Shown: positions 1 through 9,788, counted from the stretch's first letter. The stretch is 64,000 nucleotides of DNA from Pseudomonas sp. BCA17 (GCF_004519405.1 NZ_SGWI01000001.1:1736001-1800000), one strand, 5' to 3'. The notes: generated from the sequence alone by a model not told the origin. Numbers and translations: made by a program.

Positions 1-412
1 CTGCTTTGCGGGCGAGGCGCAACTGCCGGCGTTCCTCAGCCAGTGCGATATCCTGCTGTGCGTGCTGCCGTTGACCGAGCAGACCCAGGGCATTCTCAAT
101 CATCGCCTGTTCGCTCAACTGCCAAGGGGAGCGGCGTTGGTCAACATGGGCCGTGGTGGGCACCTAGTGGAAGAGGATTTACTGCAAGCCCTGGCCAGCG
201 GGCAACTCAGCGGCGCCGTGCTGGATGTACTGCAAGAGGAACCGGCGCCGGCGGACCACCCATTCTGGGACCACCCACAGATCCTGCTCACGCCGCATAT
301 TGCCGCGATGACCCAACCGGACAGCGCATTTGCGGTGTTGCTGGAGAATATCCGGCGGCATCAGCGTGGCGAGCAGATGGTGGGCGAGGTAGATCGGGAC
401 AAGGGTTATTAA
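1..412 (+). CDS. D-2-hydroxyacid dehydrogenase, C-terminal part (5' end outside window)
   Basis: Only the last 136 or so codons are present; the frame is open from base 2 to the TAA at 410-412. The product belongs to the NAD(P)-dependent D-isomer-specific 2-hydroxyacid dehydrogenases and most resembles the glyoxylate/hydroxypyruvate reductase A (GhrA) branch. The visible part holds the end of the Rossmann domain (INVG-like stretch NMGRGGHLVEEDLL), the LDVLQEEP segment with the conserved acidic residue, and the catalytic histidine in LLTPHIAAMT. Such enzymes reduce glyoxylate or hydroxypyruvate in the cytoplasm. It converges on the minus-strand operon that ends at 487. The family is clear; the exact substrate is not. 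Confidence 0.85.
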   Translation, partial: CFAGEAQLPAFLSQCDILLCVLPLTEQTQGILNHRLFAQLPRGAALVNMGRGGHLVEEDLLQALASGQLSGAVLDVLQEEPAPADHPFWDHPQILLTPHIAAMTQPDSAFAVLLENIRRHQRGEQMVGEVDRDKGY

Positions 413-433
413 GCGGCAGATTCACTGATTGAG

Positions 434-465
434 CCGCTGTCCGTTACCACGGTAACGGACAGCGG
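434..465. terminator. Perfect 15-bp palindrome between convergent genes
   Basis: CCGCTGTCCGTTACC at 434-448 is followed after AC by its exact reverse complement at 451-465. It sits between the convergent ends at 412 and 487, so a bidirectional terminator is the simplest reading. There is no T-run on either side, so rho-independent termination would be atypical. Confidence 0.45.
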
Positions 466-486
466 CCCCCGCCTGCATCGGGCGCG

Positions 487-1572
487 TCAGCGCACGAGCC
501 TTTCGGTAATCGCCGCTCCCACTTCCTGCGTCGACGCCTTGCCGCCCAGATCCGGCGTGATCAACCCCTCGGCAATCACCGCTTCGATCGCCTGCAGGAT
601 TGCATCATGGGCCGCACGATAGCGTGCATCGCCATTGCCGAGGAAAACCAGCATCAAGGCGCCCGACCAAATCATCGCAATCGGGTTGGCAATGTTCTGC
701 CCATAGATATCCGGCGCCGAGCCATGCACCGGCTCGAATAACGAGGGAAAGCGGCGCTCGGGATCGAGGTTGGCCGACGGGGCAATGCCGATGGTGCCCG
801 CACACGCCGGCCCCAAGTCAGACAAAATGTCGCCGAACAGGTTGGACGCCACGACCACGTCGAAGCGATCCGGCTGCAGCACGAACCGCGCGCACAGGAT
901 GTCGATATGCTGCTTGTCCCACGTCACTTCTGGGTAGGCAGCCGCCATCAGCGCAGTGCGTTCATCCCAGTAAGGCATGCTGATGGAAATGCCATTGGAC
1001 TTGGTCGCCGCCGTGAGTTTTTTACGCGGACGGCTCTGGGCCAGGTCGAAGGCGAACTTGAGGATGCGGTCGACGCCGCGCCGGGTGAATACCGACTCCT
1101 GCAACACGAACTCATGTTCGGTGCCTTCGAACATCTTGCCACCCACCGAAGAGTATTCGCCCTCGGTGTTTTCCCGGATGACCACGAAATCGATATCACC
1201 CGGCTTGCGCCCGGCCAGTGGGCATGGCACGCCAGGAAACAGCCGCACCGGGCGGATATTCACGTACTGGTCGAAGTCGCGACGGAACTTGAGCAGCGAC
1301 CCCCACAGCGAAATGTGATCCGCGACCTTGTCCGGCCAGCCCACGGCACCGAAGTAAATGGCGTCGAAGTCCTTGAGCTGCTCGAACCAGTCGTCAGGCA
1401 TCATCTGCCCGTGTTGCAGGTAGTAATCGCAGTGGGCCCAGTCGAACACTTCGATGCTTAGGTTCAGGTCCCAGACCTTGGCGGCCTGCTCCAATACCCG
1501 CAGCCCTTCGGGCAACACTTCCTTGCCAATGCCATCGCCGGCAATGGCGGCGATTCTGAATGCCTTGCTCAT
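487..1572 (-). CDS. Tartrate/D-malate dehydrogenase family (isopropylmalate dehydrogenase-like)
   Basis: 361 residues, the usual length for tartrate dehydrogenase/decarboxylase (TtuC) and D-malate dehydrogenase (DmlA), NAD- and metal-dependent beta-decarboxylating enzymes. Visible family marks are the N-terminal GDGIGKEV loop, the substrate-arginine region around FRRDFDQYVNIRPVR, the RENTEGEYSS segment, and the metal-binding aspartates in NLFGDILSDLGP followed by EPVHGSAPDI. It starts 10 bases after the semialdehyde dehydrogenase gene and is the last gene of the minus-strand operon. It would oxidatively decarboxylate a 2-hydroxy-dicarboxylate. TtuC and DmlA cannot be separated by eye. Confidence 0.85.
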   Translation of the reverse strand: MSKAFRIAAIAGDGIGKEVLPEGLRVLEQAAKVWDLNLSIEVFDWAHCDYYLQHGQMMPDDWFEQLKDFDAIYFGAVGWPDKVADHISLWGSLLKFRRDFDQYVNIRPVRLFPGVPCPLAGRKPGDIDFVVIRENTEGEYSSVGGKMFEGTEHEFVLQESVFTRRGVDRILKFAFDLAQSRPRKKLTAATKSNGISISMPYWDERTALMAAAYPEVTWDKQHIDILCARFVLQPDRFDVVVASNLFGDILSDLGPACAGTIGIAPSANLDPERRFPSLFEPVHGSAPDIYGQNIANPIAMIWSGALMLVFLGNGDARYRAAHDAILQAIEAVIAEGLITPDLGGKASTQEVGAAITERLVR

Positions 1573-1582
1573 TGATCCTGCC

Positions 1583-3046
1583 TCACTCGTTCAATCCGCC
1601 AATGTGGAAAGCCTTGACTTCAAGGTACTCGTCCAGCCCGTACTTGCTGCCCTCGCGCCCCAGTCCCGATTGTTTGATGCCGCCAAACGGCGCGACTTCC
1701 ATTGAGATAATTCCGGTATTGAGCCCCACCATGCCGAACTCGAGGGCCTCGCCAAAGCGCCACGAGCGCGCCAGGTTCTGGGTGAAATAATAGGCACCCA
1801 AACCGTACGGAGTGGCGTTGGCCAGGGCGAGCGCCTCGGCTTCGTCGGTAAAGCGCATCAGCGGTGCCACCGGGCCGAACGTTTCCTCGTTGGCCAGCAA
1901 CATCCCGGCGTGAGCGTCGCCCAGTACCGTGGGCTGCACGAACGGGCTGTCGTCGGAAGGGATTGCGCCGCATAACAACGTCGCGCCCTGGCTCAAGGCA
2001 TCCTCGATATGCCGCGTCACCTTGGCGACTGCCGCCGGGTTGATCAACGGGCCGATACTCACGCCCTCATCCAGGCCGTTGCCGACCTTGAGTTTGTTCA
2101 CCTCTTGCACCAGGCGTGCGGCGAAGCGCGCGTAAATGCCGTCCTGCACCAGGATGCGGTTGGCGCACACACACGTTTGCCCGGCATTACGGAACTTGCT
2201 GAGCATGACCCCCGCCACCGCTTGCTCGAGGTCGGCATCGTCAAACACCACAAACGGCGCATTCCCGCCCAGCTCCAGGCTCAAGCGTTTGATGTGTTCG
2301 GCACTCTGGCGCATCAGCAGGCGGCCAACAGCCGTGGAACCGGTAAAGGAAATCTTGCGCACCGTCGGGTTGCCGGTCAGCTCAGTGCCGATACCGGCAG
2401 GCAGCCCAGTGATGACGTTGAACACGCCGGCCGGAATGCCGACGCGCTCGGCCAGCACCGCCAGGGCCAGGGCCGACAACGGAGTAAGGTCCGATGGCTT
2501 GACGATGATCGGGCAGCCGGCAGCCAGCGCCGGCGCGCACTTACGGGTGATCATCGCGTTGGGGAAATTCCACGGGGTGATGGCGGCACACACGCCCACC
2601 GGTTGCTTGAGGGTCAGCAAACGCCGGTCGCCGCTGGGTGCCGGCATGGTTTCACCGTAGACCCGGCGGGCCTCTTCGGCGAACCATTTGACGAAACCGG
2701 CGCCATAGCGGATCTCGCCCTTGGCTTCGTTGAGCGGCTTGCCCTGCTCAAGGGTCATGATCAGCGCCAGATCGTCGAGGTTATCCAGCATGGCCTGGTA
2801 CCAGCGCTCCAGCAACGCCGCGCGTTCGGCTGCCGGGCGCGCACGCCAGGCGGGCCAGGCACGTTCGGCGGCTTCGATGGCGCGACGGGTGTCGACCGCA
2901 TCCATGGCCGGCACCCGGGCGAGCACCTGGCCGCTGGCGGGGTCGAGGATGTCCAGAGTGGCGCCGCTGTCGGCGGCGACCCATTGGCCATCGACATAGG
3001 CGAGTTCAGTGAGGAGGCTGGGGTCTTGCAGGCGAGTAGTGAGCAT
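1583..3046 (-). CDS. gabD: NAD(P)-dependent succinate-semialdehyde dehydrogenase family
   Basis: 487 residues, full length for the aldehyde dehydrogenase superfamily and close to GabD. It oxidises succinate or glutarate semialdehyde to the acid. Visible marks are TPWNFP at 158-163, cofactor lysine K183 in IVKPSD, the FTGSTAVG cofactor loop (234-241), general base E258 in LELGGN, and nucleophile C292 in NAGQTCVC. The C-terminal PFGGIKQSGLGREGS motif is intact. The ATG at 3046 is followed by a normal N-terminus. A gap of 117 bases separates it from argE upstream, the largest gap in this operon, so an internal promoter is possible. The genome may carry another gabD with gabT, so the symbol is by family resemblance. 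Confidence 0.85.
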   Translation of the reverse strand: MLTTRLQDPSLLTELAYVDGQWVAADSGATLDILDPASGQVLARVPAMDAVDTRRAIEAAERAWPAWRARPAAERAALLERWYQAMLDNLDDLALIMTLEQGKPLNEAKGEIRYGAGFVKWFAEEARRVYGETMPAPSGDRRLLTLKQPVGVCAAITPWNFPNAMITRKCAPALAAGCPIIVKPSDLTPLSALALAVLAERVGIPAGVFNVITGLPAGIGTELTGNPTVRKISFTGSTAVGRLLMRQSAEHIKRLSLELGGNAPFVVFDDADLEQAVAGVMLSKFRNAGQTCVCANRILVQDGIYARFAARLVQEVNKLKVGNGLDEGVSIGPLINPAAVAKVTRHIEDALSQGATLLCGAIPSDDSPFVQPTVLGDAHAGMLLANEETFGPVAPLMRFTDEAEALALANATPYGLGAYYFTQNLARSWRFGEALEFGMVGLNTGIISMEVAPFGGIKQSGLGREGSKYGLDEYLEVKAFHIGGLNE

Positions 3047-3163
3047 GATCGAGTCCTGATTCGAGACACGCTCCAGTCTAGGGAGGGGCCACGGATAAGG
3101 ATGCCGAAAGCGTCGCGTGGGCAGCGTGGCCTGCTGAAATTACGCCCAGGACGGCAGGCTCTG

Positions 3164-4321
3164 CTAGGCCTTCAACGAGTCGAGCAGGCCGTGCAGGAAA
3201 ACCTCGCCGGCGTCCATCTGGCTGATCTCGATAAACTCATCGGGCTTGTGCGCCTGCTCGATCGAGCCCGGCCCGCACACCACCACCGGTACATCCAGGC
3301 GCTGCTTGAACAGCCCGCCTTCAGTGCCGAAAGAAACCTTGGCAGTGCCCGTGCCCGGCGCGGCGAACTGTTTGAGAAAGCGCACCGCTTCAACACTGGG
3401 ATGGGTATCAAGGCCCGGGTAGACGTTGATGGTTTCGATCTCGATAGCCGCCACGCTCGACAGCTTTTTCGCCTCGTGCACGATCACTTCGGCGCGCTCG
3501 CGCAGTTGTCCCAGGAAGTGCTCAAGGTCGTCAGCCGGCAAGTTACGCACCTCGAAATCCAGGGTGCACAGGTTGGGCACGATATTCAGCGCCTTGCCAC
3601 CGACAATCTGCCCGACATGCACGGTGCTGTAGGGCACGTCGTAATCGCTGTCCTGGGCACCGTGGCGCTGCAACTGCTGCTGGCTCTCACGCAGCGCGGC
3701 GATAAAGTCGCAGGCCACGTGAATGGCGTTCACCGAGCGTGGCGCCAGCGACGAATGCGCCTCCAGGCCACGGCAATAGGTACGGTAGGAACCCTTGCCT
3801 TTGTGGCCCAACACAAATTGCATGTTGGTGGGCTCGCCGACTACACACAAAAACGGACGCACCGGTGCCAAATGCAGCACATCGAGCAGGCGCCGCACGC
3901 CGACACAGCCGATTTCTTCGTCATGGGACAGGGCCAGTTGCAATGGACGGCTCAACGTGTGATCGGCCGCATCGAGCATCGCGTCAATGGCCAGGGCAAT
4001 AAAGCCCTTCATGTCGCAACTGCCACGCCCATAGATGCGCCCGTCCTGCACGGTGGCGGCGAACGCGGGAAAGGTCCAGGCCTGCCCCGCCGCCGGTACC
4101 ACGTCGGTGTGCCCGGAGAGCAGCACGCCAGGCTGGCCCTTGGGGCCGGTGCTGGCGAACAGGTTGGCCTTGCGGCCGCTCGGGTCCTTGACGATCAGCG
4201 ACTCGATGCCTCGGGTCAGCAGCAGGTCGCGCACATAGTCGATCAGGGCCATGTTCGACTCCGATGAAACGGTGTCGAACGCCATCAGTTTTTTCAGGAT
4301 ATCCAGTACGCGAGGTTTCAT
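3164..4321 (-). CDS. argE: Acetylornithine deacetylase / M20 family metallohydrolase
   Basis: 385 residues, the normal ArgE length. M20 zinc hydrolases cut N-acyl groups from amino acids. Metal and catalytic residues are visible: H71 and D73 in SGHTDVVP, the bridging D103 in GSCDMKG, E135 and E136 in DEEIGC, and a late histidine in QAHKPDEF. The start is the ATG at 4321 (MKPRVLDIL); the frame stays open further upstream but that part lacks family features and overlaps the ATPase gene. Its place between a peptide-type ABC transporter and dehydrogenases suggests it deacylates an imported N-acylated amino acid rather than serving arginine biosynthesis. That role is inference. Confidence 0.85.
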   Translation of the reverse strand: MKPRVLDILKKLMAFDTVSSESNMALIDYVRDLLLTRGIESLIVKDPSGRKANLFASTGPKGQPGVLLSGHTDVVPAAGQAWTFPAFAATVQDGRIYGRGSCDMKGFIALAIDAMLDAADHTLSRPLQLALSHDEEIGCVGVRRLLDVLHLAPVRPFLCVVGEPTNMQFVLGHKGKGSYRTYCRGLEAHSSLAPRSVNAIHVACDFIAALRESQQQLQRHGAQDSDYDVPYSTVHVGQIVGGKALNIVPNLCTLDFEVRNLPADDLEHFLGQLRERAEVIVHEAKKLSSVAAIEIETINVYPGLDTHPSVEAVRFLKQFAAPGTGTAKVSFGTEGGLFKQRLDVPVVVCGPGSIEQAHKPDEFIEISQMDAGEVFLHGLLDSLKA

Positions 4322-4364
4322 GAGGCCCGGCTCCGTTGCAAGGCAAAAAAAGCAAGGCGCCGGC

Positions 4365-6206
4365 TCATGCGCAGGCTCCCGAGGTCTCGGCCACGAGGCC
4401 GTGCTGGGTCTTGAGCAGTTGGGCAGCGTCATGGTGGCAGAGAACTTCACTGCCATTATCCAAGACCCGACGAGGGGGCGCGACGCGGTTGCACAGACCG
4501 TCGACGCGCACCGGGCAGCGATTGAGGAAGGTGCACAGCCCCGGCACACCGGCCCGTTCGCCCATGGCCGGCAGCGTATCGCAGGCCGTGCCGCAGCTTT
4601 CCAGCCAGCCCTGGCGCAGGTCGGGCACCGAGTGGATCAACAGGTCGGTGTACGGATGGAACGGCGGTTCGGCAAACGATTCGCGGCGGCCGGCCTGCAC
4701 CTTGTAACCGCTGTACATCACCACAATGTCATCGCACAGCGCACGCACGGTGGAAATGTCGTGGCTGATAAACAGATAGGACACGCCCAACTGCTGGCGC
4801 AGGTCGCGCAGCAGTTCGAGGATCGCCGCGCCCACCACCGTGTCGAGGGCCGAGGTGACTTCATCGCAAAGGATCAGGTCCGGTTTGGCCGCCAGCGCCC
4901 GGGCCAGGTTGACCCGTTGTTTCTGCCCACCGGACAACGCGCCGGGGCGCCGCTCGGCCATGTCCCGCGGCAGGCGCACCAGGTCCAGCAGTTCGCCGAT
5001 GCGTGCCTGCAAAGCCGCACCTTTAAGGCCGAAATACATCTTCAGCGGGCGGCCGAGGATGGTCGCCACGCTGTGCATGGGGTTGAGCGCGGTGTCGGCA
5101 TTCTGGAACACCATCTGGATACGCCGAAATTGCTCCGGGGTGCGCTCGGACAGACTGCCACCCAAGGGTTGCCCGTCGAACGTCAGGCCGCCCAGGGCCG
5201 GCGGCAGCAAGCCGGCGACCACCCGGGCCAGGGTCGACTTACCCGAGCCGGATTCGCCGATCACGCCGATGGCCTGGCCCCGGCGTACGGTGAGTTCGAT
5301 GTCTTCCAGCACCCGGATCGACGGCATGCCCTGGGGCGTTTTATTGCCGTAGCCGGCGGTGAGTCCGCTGATGGTGAGCAACGGTACGTCTGCGGCAATG
5401 CCGCAAGGCGGCCGGATATTGCTGTCGGGGCGCGCAGCCGCCAACAGGCTGCGGGTGTAAGCGTGGGCCGGGGCCTTGAGCAAGGCGGTGGTCGCGCTCT
5501 GTTCGACGATCTGCCCGCCGTTGAGCACCACGATCTGGTCGGCCATCTGCGCCACCACCGCAAGGTCATGAGACACATACACCGCCGTGGCGCCACGCTC
5601 GCGCACCACACGTTTGAAGGCACGCAACACGTCGATCTGGGTGGTCACGTCCAACGCGGTGGTCGGCTCGTCCAGCACGACCAGCAAGGGGTCGCTGATC
5701 AGCGCCATCGCCGCCATCACCCGCTGCAGTTGCCCGCCGGAGACCTGGTGCGGGTAGCGTTGCCCGATGCGCTCGGGGTTTGGCAGGGCCAGGTCACGGA
5801 ACAACTCGATGGCCTTGGCTTGGAGACCGGCGCGAGTGCCCAGGCCATGGATCAAGGCGCCCTCGACCACCTGGTCGATGAGCCTTTTCGCCGGGTTGAA
5901 CGCAGCGGCCGCGCTTTGCGCGATATACGACACACGGTTGCCGCGCAGGCCCTGCAGCTGTTTTTCGCCAAGGGCCAGCATGTCGTGTTCACCCACCTGC
6001 ACCACGCCACCGGACAGGCGACAGCCGCTGCGGGCATACCCCAGCAACGCCAGGGCGATGGTGGTTTTGCCTGAGCCGGACTCACCTATCAGCGCAAGTA
6101 CCTCGCCTTTTTCCAGGGCGAAGCTCACGCCCTTGACGATCTCGACCTCGCCGCGCTCGCCGGAGGCAACCACGCGCAAGTCTTCGACGCGAATCAACTC
6201 GCTCAT
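4365..6206 (-). CDS. Dipeptide-type ABC transporter, fused double ATPase
   Basis: 613 residues carrying two complete ATPase domains of the oligopeptide/dipeptide (DppD-DppF, GsiA-like) class in one chain. Domain 1 (about 1-260) has GESGSGKTT, the signature VSGGQLQR and Walker B VVLDEPTTALD. Domain 2 (about 285-600) has GESGSGKST, LSGGQKQR and CDEVTSALD, where the residue after the catalytic Glu is Val instead of the usual Pro. Each ends in an oligopeptide-type C-terminal extension; the second has the cysteine-containing CTFLNRCPVR stretch. It starts 1 base after the downstream end of the permease gene and powers uptake of the ligand bound by the protein at 8056-9693. Confidence 0.92.
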   Translation of the reverse strand: MSELIRVEDLRVVASGERGEVEIVKGVSFALEKGEVLALIGESGSGKTTIALALLGYARSGCRLSGGVVQVGEHDMLALGEKQLQGLRGNRVSYIAQSAAAAFNPAKRLIDQVVEGALIHGLGTRAGLQAKAIELFRDLALPNPERIGQRYPHQVSGGQLQRVMAAMALISDPLLVVLDEPTTALDVTTQIDVLRAFKRVVRERGATAVYVSHDLAVVAQMADQIVVLNGGQIVEQSATTALLKAPAHAYTRSLLAAARPDSNIRPPCGIAADVPLLTISGLTAGYGNKTPQGMPSIRVLEDIELTVRRGQAIGVIGESGSGKSTLARVVAGLLPPALGGLTFDGQPLGGSLSERTPEQFRRIQMVFQNADTALNPMHSVATILGRPLKMYFGLKGAALQARIGELLDLVRLPRDMAERRPGALSGGQKQRVNLARALAAKPDLILCDEVTSALDTVVGAAILELLRDLRQQLGVSYLFISHDISTVRALCDDIVVMYSGYKVQAGRRESFAEPPFHPYTDLLIHSVPDLRQGWLESCGTACDTLPAMGERAGVPGLCTFLNRCPVRVDGLCNRVAPPRRVLDNGSEVLCHHDAAQLLKTQHGLVAETSGACA

Positions 6207-6207
6207 G

Positions 6208-7083
6208 TCAGTGGCCTCCCGTGCGTCGACTGCGTCGCGACGACAAATAGTCGATCAGCAGATTCACGCCGACGGTCAAGGTACCGATGGCCGCCGCCGG
6301 GATAATGATGGCCAGCGCCCCCTGGCTGAGGCCACCGATGTTTTCACGCACCAGGGAACCCAGGTCGGCATCGGGGGGCTGTACGCCGAGGCCGAGGAAA
6401 CTCATGCCGGCAAGCAACAGCACGATGTAGCCGAAACGCAGGCCCAGATCGGTCAGGACCGGGTTGAGCATGTTCGGCAGGATCTCCCTGCACGCCACAT
6501 ACAAGCGGCGCTCACCCCGGGTGCGGGCGACCTGCACGTATTCCAGGGTTTCGATGTTCACCGCCATGCTGCGCGCCACGCGGAACGAGCCGGGGATATA
6601 GCTGATCACGGCGGTGCAGATGAGCAGCGTCACGGACGAACCAAAGGCCGAGACCATGATCAACGCGAGCATTTTGCTCGGAATCGAAATGAAGGCATCC
6701 ATCAGGCGACTGATGATTTCGTCCAGCCATTTGGGCGACACCACCGACAACAGCGCACAGCCGGTGCCCAGGGTGCTGGCCAGGACGGCGGCCACCAGCG
6801 CCAGCCCGACGGTGAAGCGCGCGCCCACCAGCACCCGGCTGAGCATGTCACGCCCCAGGTAGTCGGTGCCGAACGGGTACGCGAGGCTGAAACCCTCGAA
6901 GACATTATCGGACACCACTTCCCCCACCGGGTGTGGCGCCAGCCATGGGCCGAACAACGCGACCAGCAGCCAGGCCACGCATACAGCTGCACCCACCAAC
7001 CCCAGCCAGGGCGGCCCGTTGGACGCTTTGGCGAGGGCCAGGGCGGAAGAGGCAGGCTTGGATTTCGCAATGAGCGTATTCAT
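6208..7083 (-). CDS. ABC transporter permease, DppC family
   Basis: 291 residues from the ATG at 7083, with an N-terminal transmembrane segment followed by the binding-protein-dependent permease core. The GTDYLGRDMLSRVLVGAR stretch is typical of DppC/OppC, and the EAA-like loop (about 180-200) reads VARTRGERRLYVACREILPN. The upstream gene's stop overlaps this start (ATGA at 7080-7083), which indicates translational coupling to the DppB-like permease. Inner-membrane half of the importer. Confidence 0.92.
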   Translation of the reverse strand: MNTLIAKSKPASSALALAKASNGPPWLGLVGAAVCVAWLLVALFGPWLAPHPVGEVVSDNVFEGFSLAYPFGTDYLGRDMLSRVLVGARFTVGLALVAAVLASTLGTGCALLSVVSPKWLDEIISRLMDAFISIPSKMLALIMVSAFGSSVTLLICTAVISYIPGSFRVARSMAVNIETLEYVQVARTRGERRLYVACREILPNMLNPVLTDLGLRFGYIVLLLAGMSFLGLGVQPPDADLGSLVRENIGGLSQGALAIIIPAAAIGTLTVGVNLLIDYLSSRRSRRTGGH

Positions 7084-8036
7084 TGGTTTCTCAGCCTCGG
7101 ATTGGAAAGAATTGCACACAGGTCGGCGAGCAGCACCAGGCCCAGGTAAGCGGCACAGAACAACATGGTGCAGGCCTGCACCAGCGCCATGTCGCGGTTG
7201 GTCACGGCATCCACCATCAAGCTGGCAATCCCGGGATAGTTGAAGATGGTTTCGACGATCACCACCCCGCCCAGCAGATAGGACAGGCTCAGGGCGATGG
7301 CATTGGCAATCGGCCCAATGGCATTGGGCAAGGCATGGCGCAGCACAATCCGTATCGGGCCAACGCCCTTGAGGCGCGCCATTTCCACGTAGGGGCTGTC
7401 CAACTGGTCGATGACCGCGGCGCGGGTCATGCGCGCCATCTGCGCGACGATCACGCAGCACAGGGTCATCACCGGCAACGCGTAGGTGCGCATGAATTGC
7501 CACGGCGAGCTGATATCGCTGGCATAGGACAATGACGACAACCAACCCAGGTTGACCGCGAAAATCAGCACCGCCAGGGTGGCCACCAGGAACTCCGGCA
7601 CCGCGACCATGGCCAGGGTGACGAAGCTCAGGAAACTGTCGATGCGCCCGCCCCGGCCCATCGCCGAACCGATGCCCAGCACCAGCGCCACCGGCACCGA
7701 GACCAACGCCGTGGCTCCCGCCAGCATCAGCGTGTTCGGCACCCGCCCCGCCATCAGCTCACTGACCGGCGTGGCGCTGGAAACCGACACGCCCATGTCG
7801 CCGGTCAACAGGCTCATCAACCAGTGCAGGTAACGCAATACACCGGGTTGATCGAGCCCCAGCTTCAGGCGCAATGCCGCGACCTGTTCAGGGGTGGCGA
7901 ACTGGCCAAGGGCTTGTTGCGCCGCATCCCCCGGCAATACCGCCGTGATCGCGAACACGACCATGGACACGATCAACAAGGTCACGACCCCGGCGCCCAG
8001 GCGCCGGCCGATCAACCACAGTGTAGTGCTATTCAT
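7080..8036 (-). CDS. ABC transporter permease, DppB family
   Basis: 318 residues from the ATG at 8036; the frame extends upstream but that part is antisense-like and overlaps the binding-protein gene. The DppB hallmark is the N-terminal membrane helix followed by the periplasmic PGDAAQQALG region and the LGLDQPGVLRYLHW stretch. The EAA-like loop reads MARLKGVGPIRIVLRHALPN. It lies 19 bases downstream of the binding-protein gene and pairs with the DppC-like permease. Confidence 0.92.
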   Translation of the reverse strand: MNSTTLWLIGRRLGAGVVTLLIVSMVVFAITAVLPGDAAQQALGQFATPEQVAALRLKLGLDQPGVLRYLHWLMSLLTGDMGVSVSSATPVSELMAGRVPNTLMLAGATALVSVPVALVLGIGSAMGRGGRIDSFLSFVTLAMVAVPEFLVATLAVLIFAVNLGWLSSLSYASDISSPWQFMRTYALPVMTLCCVIVAQMARMTRAAVIDQLDSPYVEMARLKGVGPIRIVLRHALPNAIGPIANAIALSLSYLLGGVVIVETIFNYPGIASLMVDAVTNRDMALVQACTMLFCAAYLGLVLLADLCAILSNPRLRNQ

Positions 8037-8055
8037 CGTCCTGCCCTCACGGTGC

Positions 8056-9693
8056 TCAAGCGTCCAGCCAGACTTGCTCGGAGAACATGTAGCCCATGAA
8101 ACCACCGAGCGGATTGGCGACGTAGCCCTGCACACGCTTGTCCACGCCATCAATGTTGCTGATGAACACTGGCACGCCGATACCGCAATGGTCATGCACC
8201 AGCGCCTGCATGTCGTGGTACATCTGGGTGCGCTTGGCTTCATCGGTTTCCGCGCGGGCCAGCAGCAGCAACTGGTCGAACTGCTCGTTCTGCCAGCCGG
8301 ACTCGTTCCACGGAGCCTTGGACTGGAAGAACTGCGAGAACATCACGTCGGCGTTCGGCCGTGGGTTGATGTTGCCGAAGCCCAGCGGGTGTTTCATCCA
8401 GTGGTTGGACCAATAACCGTCGGTGGGCAAGCGGCTGACGTCCAGCTTGAGCCCCGCCTGTTTGGCCGACTGCTGCAGCAGCACGGCGATGTCCACCGAG
8501 CCGGTCGCGGCGGGCGATGCCACCAGCGGCATGGTGATGCTCTCCATGCCGGCTTTCTTAAGCAGGAATTTGGCTTTCTCAGGGTCGTACACGGTTTGCG
8601 GCAGGTCGGTATTGTAATAACGCGCACCGGGCGAGATCGGGTGATCGTTACCCACCACCGCATACCCACGGAACACCGCCGATTTGATTTGTTCACGGTC
8701 CAGCAGCAGCTTCATGGCCTGGGTGAATTCAGGGCTTTTGCCAGGCATCTGGTCCTGACGAATGATCAAGTCCGTGTAGTTGCCCGACGGCGCATCGACG
8801 ACCCGATGCTTGGGGCTGGCGCTGATACGCGTGGTGGAGCGCGCATTGACCTCGTTGATCATGTGCACGTCACCGGACAGCAGCGCGTTGATCCGCGATG
8901 GTTCGTCGGCGATGGCAATGAACTCGATCTCGTCGAGGTACGGCAAGCCCGGTTTCCAATAGTTCTTGTTGCGCACGGCAATCGAACGCACCCCTGGCTT
9001 GAACTCGCCGACGGTGAACGGGCCGGTGCCGATGCCCTTGTTGAAGTCGGTGGTGCCTTCGGGAACGATCAACAGGTGCGACACCGCGAGGATCGAAGGC
9101 AGCTCGGCGTTCGGTGAACTGAGGCGGATCTGCACTTCGTTCGGACCGCTTGCCTTGATCTCGGCGAACTGCTCGACCAATGCCATGACCTTCGAGCCGG
9201 TGAGCGGGTCCTTGTGCCGGCTCAGGGAAAACACCACGTCGGCGGCGGTAAGCGGCTTGCCGTTGTGAAAGGTCACGCCGTTGCGCAGGGTAATGGTCCA
9301 GAGCGTGGCGTCGGTATTATCGATGCGCTCGGCCAGTTCCAGTTGCGGGGTCATATGGCTGTCGAAACGGGTCAAGCCGTTATAGAACATGTAGTGACGC
9401 ACGTAGTCGGTGGACAGCGCGCCCTTGGCGGGGTCCAGCGTATCGGCGGTGGAGCTGGACACACCGGCCACGCGAATCTTGCCGCCCGGCTTGCCCTTGC
9501 CGGCCGCCGGCGCGTCATCGGCCCACAATTTGCCGGCCGCACCGAACAAACTGCCCGCGCCGGCCGCCGCCACACCGGCCACACCGAGCATCTGCAAGGC
9601 GTTGCGGCGCGACATGCCGCGATTGAGGCTTTCGAATACCCGCAGGCTCTCTTCACCGGAGATGAGAGGAGGCGTGGTTTTGTTGTCTGTCAT
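8056..9693 (-). CDS. ABC transporter substrate-binding protein, family 5 (peptide/amine type), Tat-exported
   Basis: 545 residues from the ATG at 9693. The N-terminus carries a twin-arginine signal: SRRNALQ at about 27-33 followed by an alanine-rich hydrophobic stretch, so export through Tat is likely. The mature part is an SBP_bac_5 protein: TLDPAKGALSTDYVRHYMFYNGL is the family entry motif region, and LRNGVTFHNGKPLTAADVVFSL is the usual conserved segment. It captures a ligand in the periplasm for the two permeases and the double ATPase that follow. The neighbouring oxidase, deacylase and dehydrogenases suggest a nitrogenous or N-acylated ligand. Confidence 0.92.
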   Translation of the reverse strand: MTDNKTTPPLISGEESLRVFESLNRGMSRRNALQMLGVAGVAAAGAGSLFGAAGKLWADDAPAAGKGKPGGKIRVAGVSSSTADTLDPAKGALSTDYVRHYMFYNGLTRFDSHMTPQLELAERIDNTDATLWTITLRNGVTFHNGKPLTAADVVFSLSRHKDPLTGSKVMALVEQFAEIKASGPNEVQIRLSSPNAELPSILAVSHLLIVPEGTTDFNKGIGTGPFTVGEFKPGVRSIAVRNKNYWKPGLPYLDEIEFIAIADEPSRINALLSGDVHMINEVNARSTTRISASPKHRVVDAPSGNYTDLIIRQDQMPGKSPEFTQAMKLLLDREQIKSAVFRGYAVVGNDHPISPGARYYNTDLPQTVYDPEKAKFLLKKAGMESITMPLVASPAATGSVDIAVLLQQSAKQAGLKLDVSRLPTDGYWSNHWMKHPLGFGNINPRPNADVMFSQFFQSKAPWNESGWQNEQFDQLLLLARAETDEAKRTQMYHDMQALVHDHCGIGVPVFISNIDGVDKRVQGYVANPLGGFMGYMFSEQVWLDA

Positions 9694-9788
9694 GGCAAGG
9701 CTACCTGTCGAAAATCGGAAGATTCGAGTGCTCACGGTTATCCGGAGCGTTCTGGAAACACAAACGACGGTGAGGCAACAACGGCAAC

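Noticed and set aside
2009..4267. A 752-codon open frame on the plus strand antisense to gabD and argE
   Set aside because: Its translation has no recognisable domain and a composition typical of high-GC antisense frames; the minus-strand genes have complete catalytic motifs.
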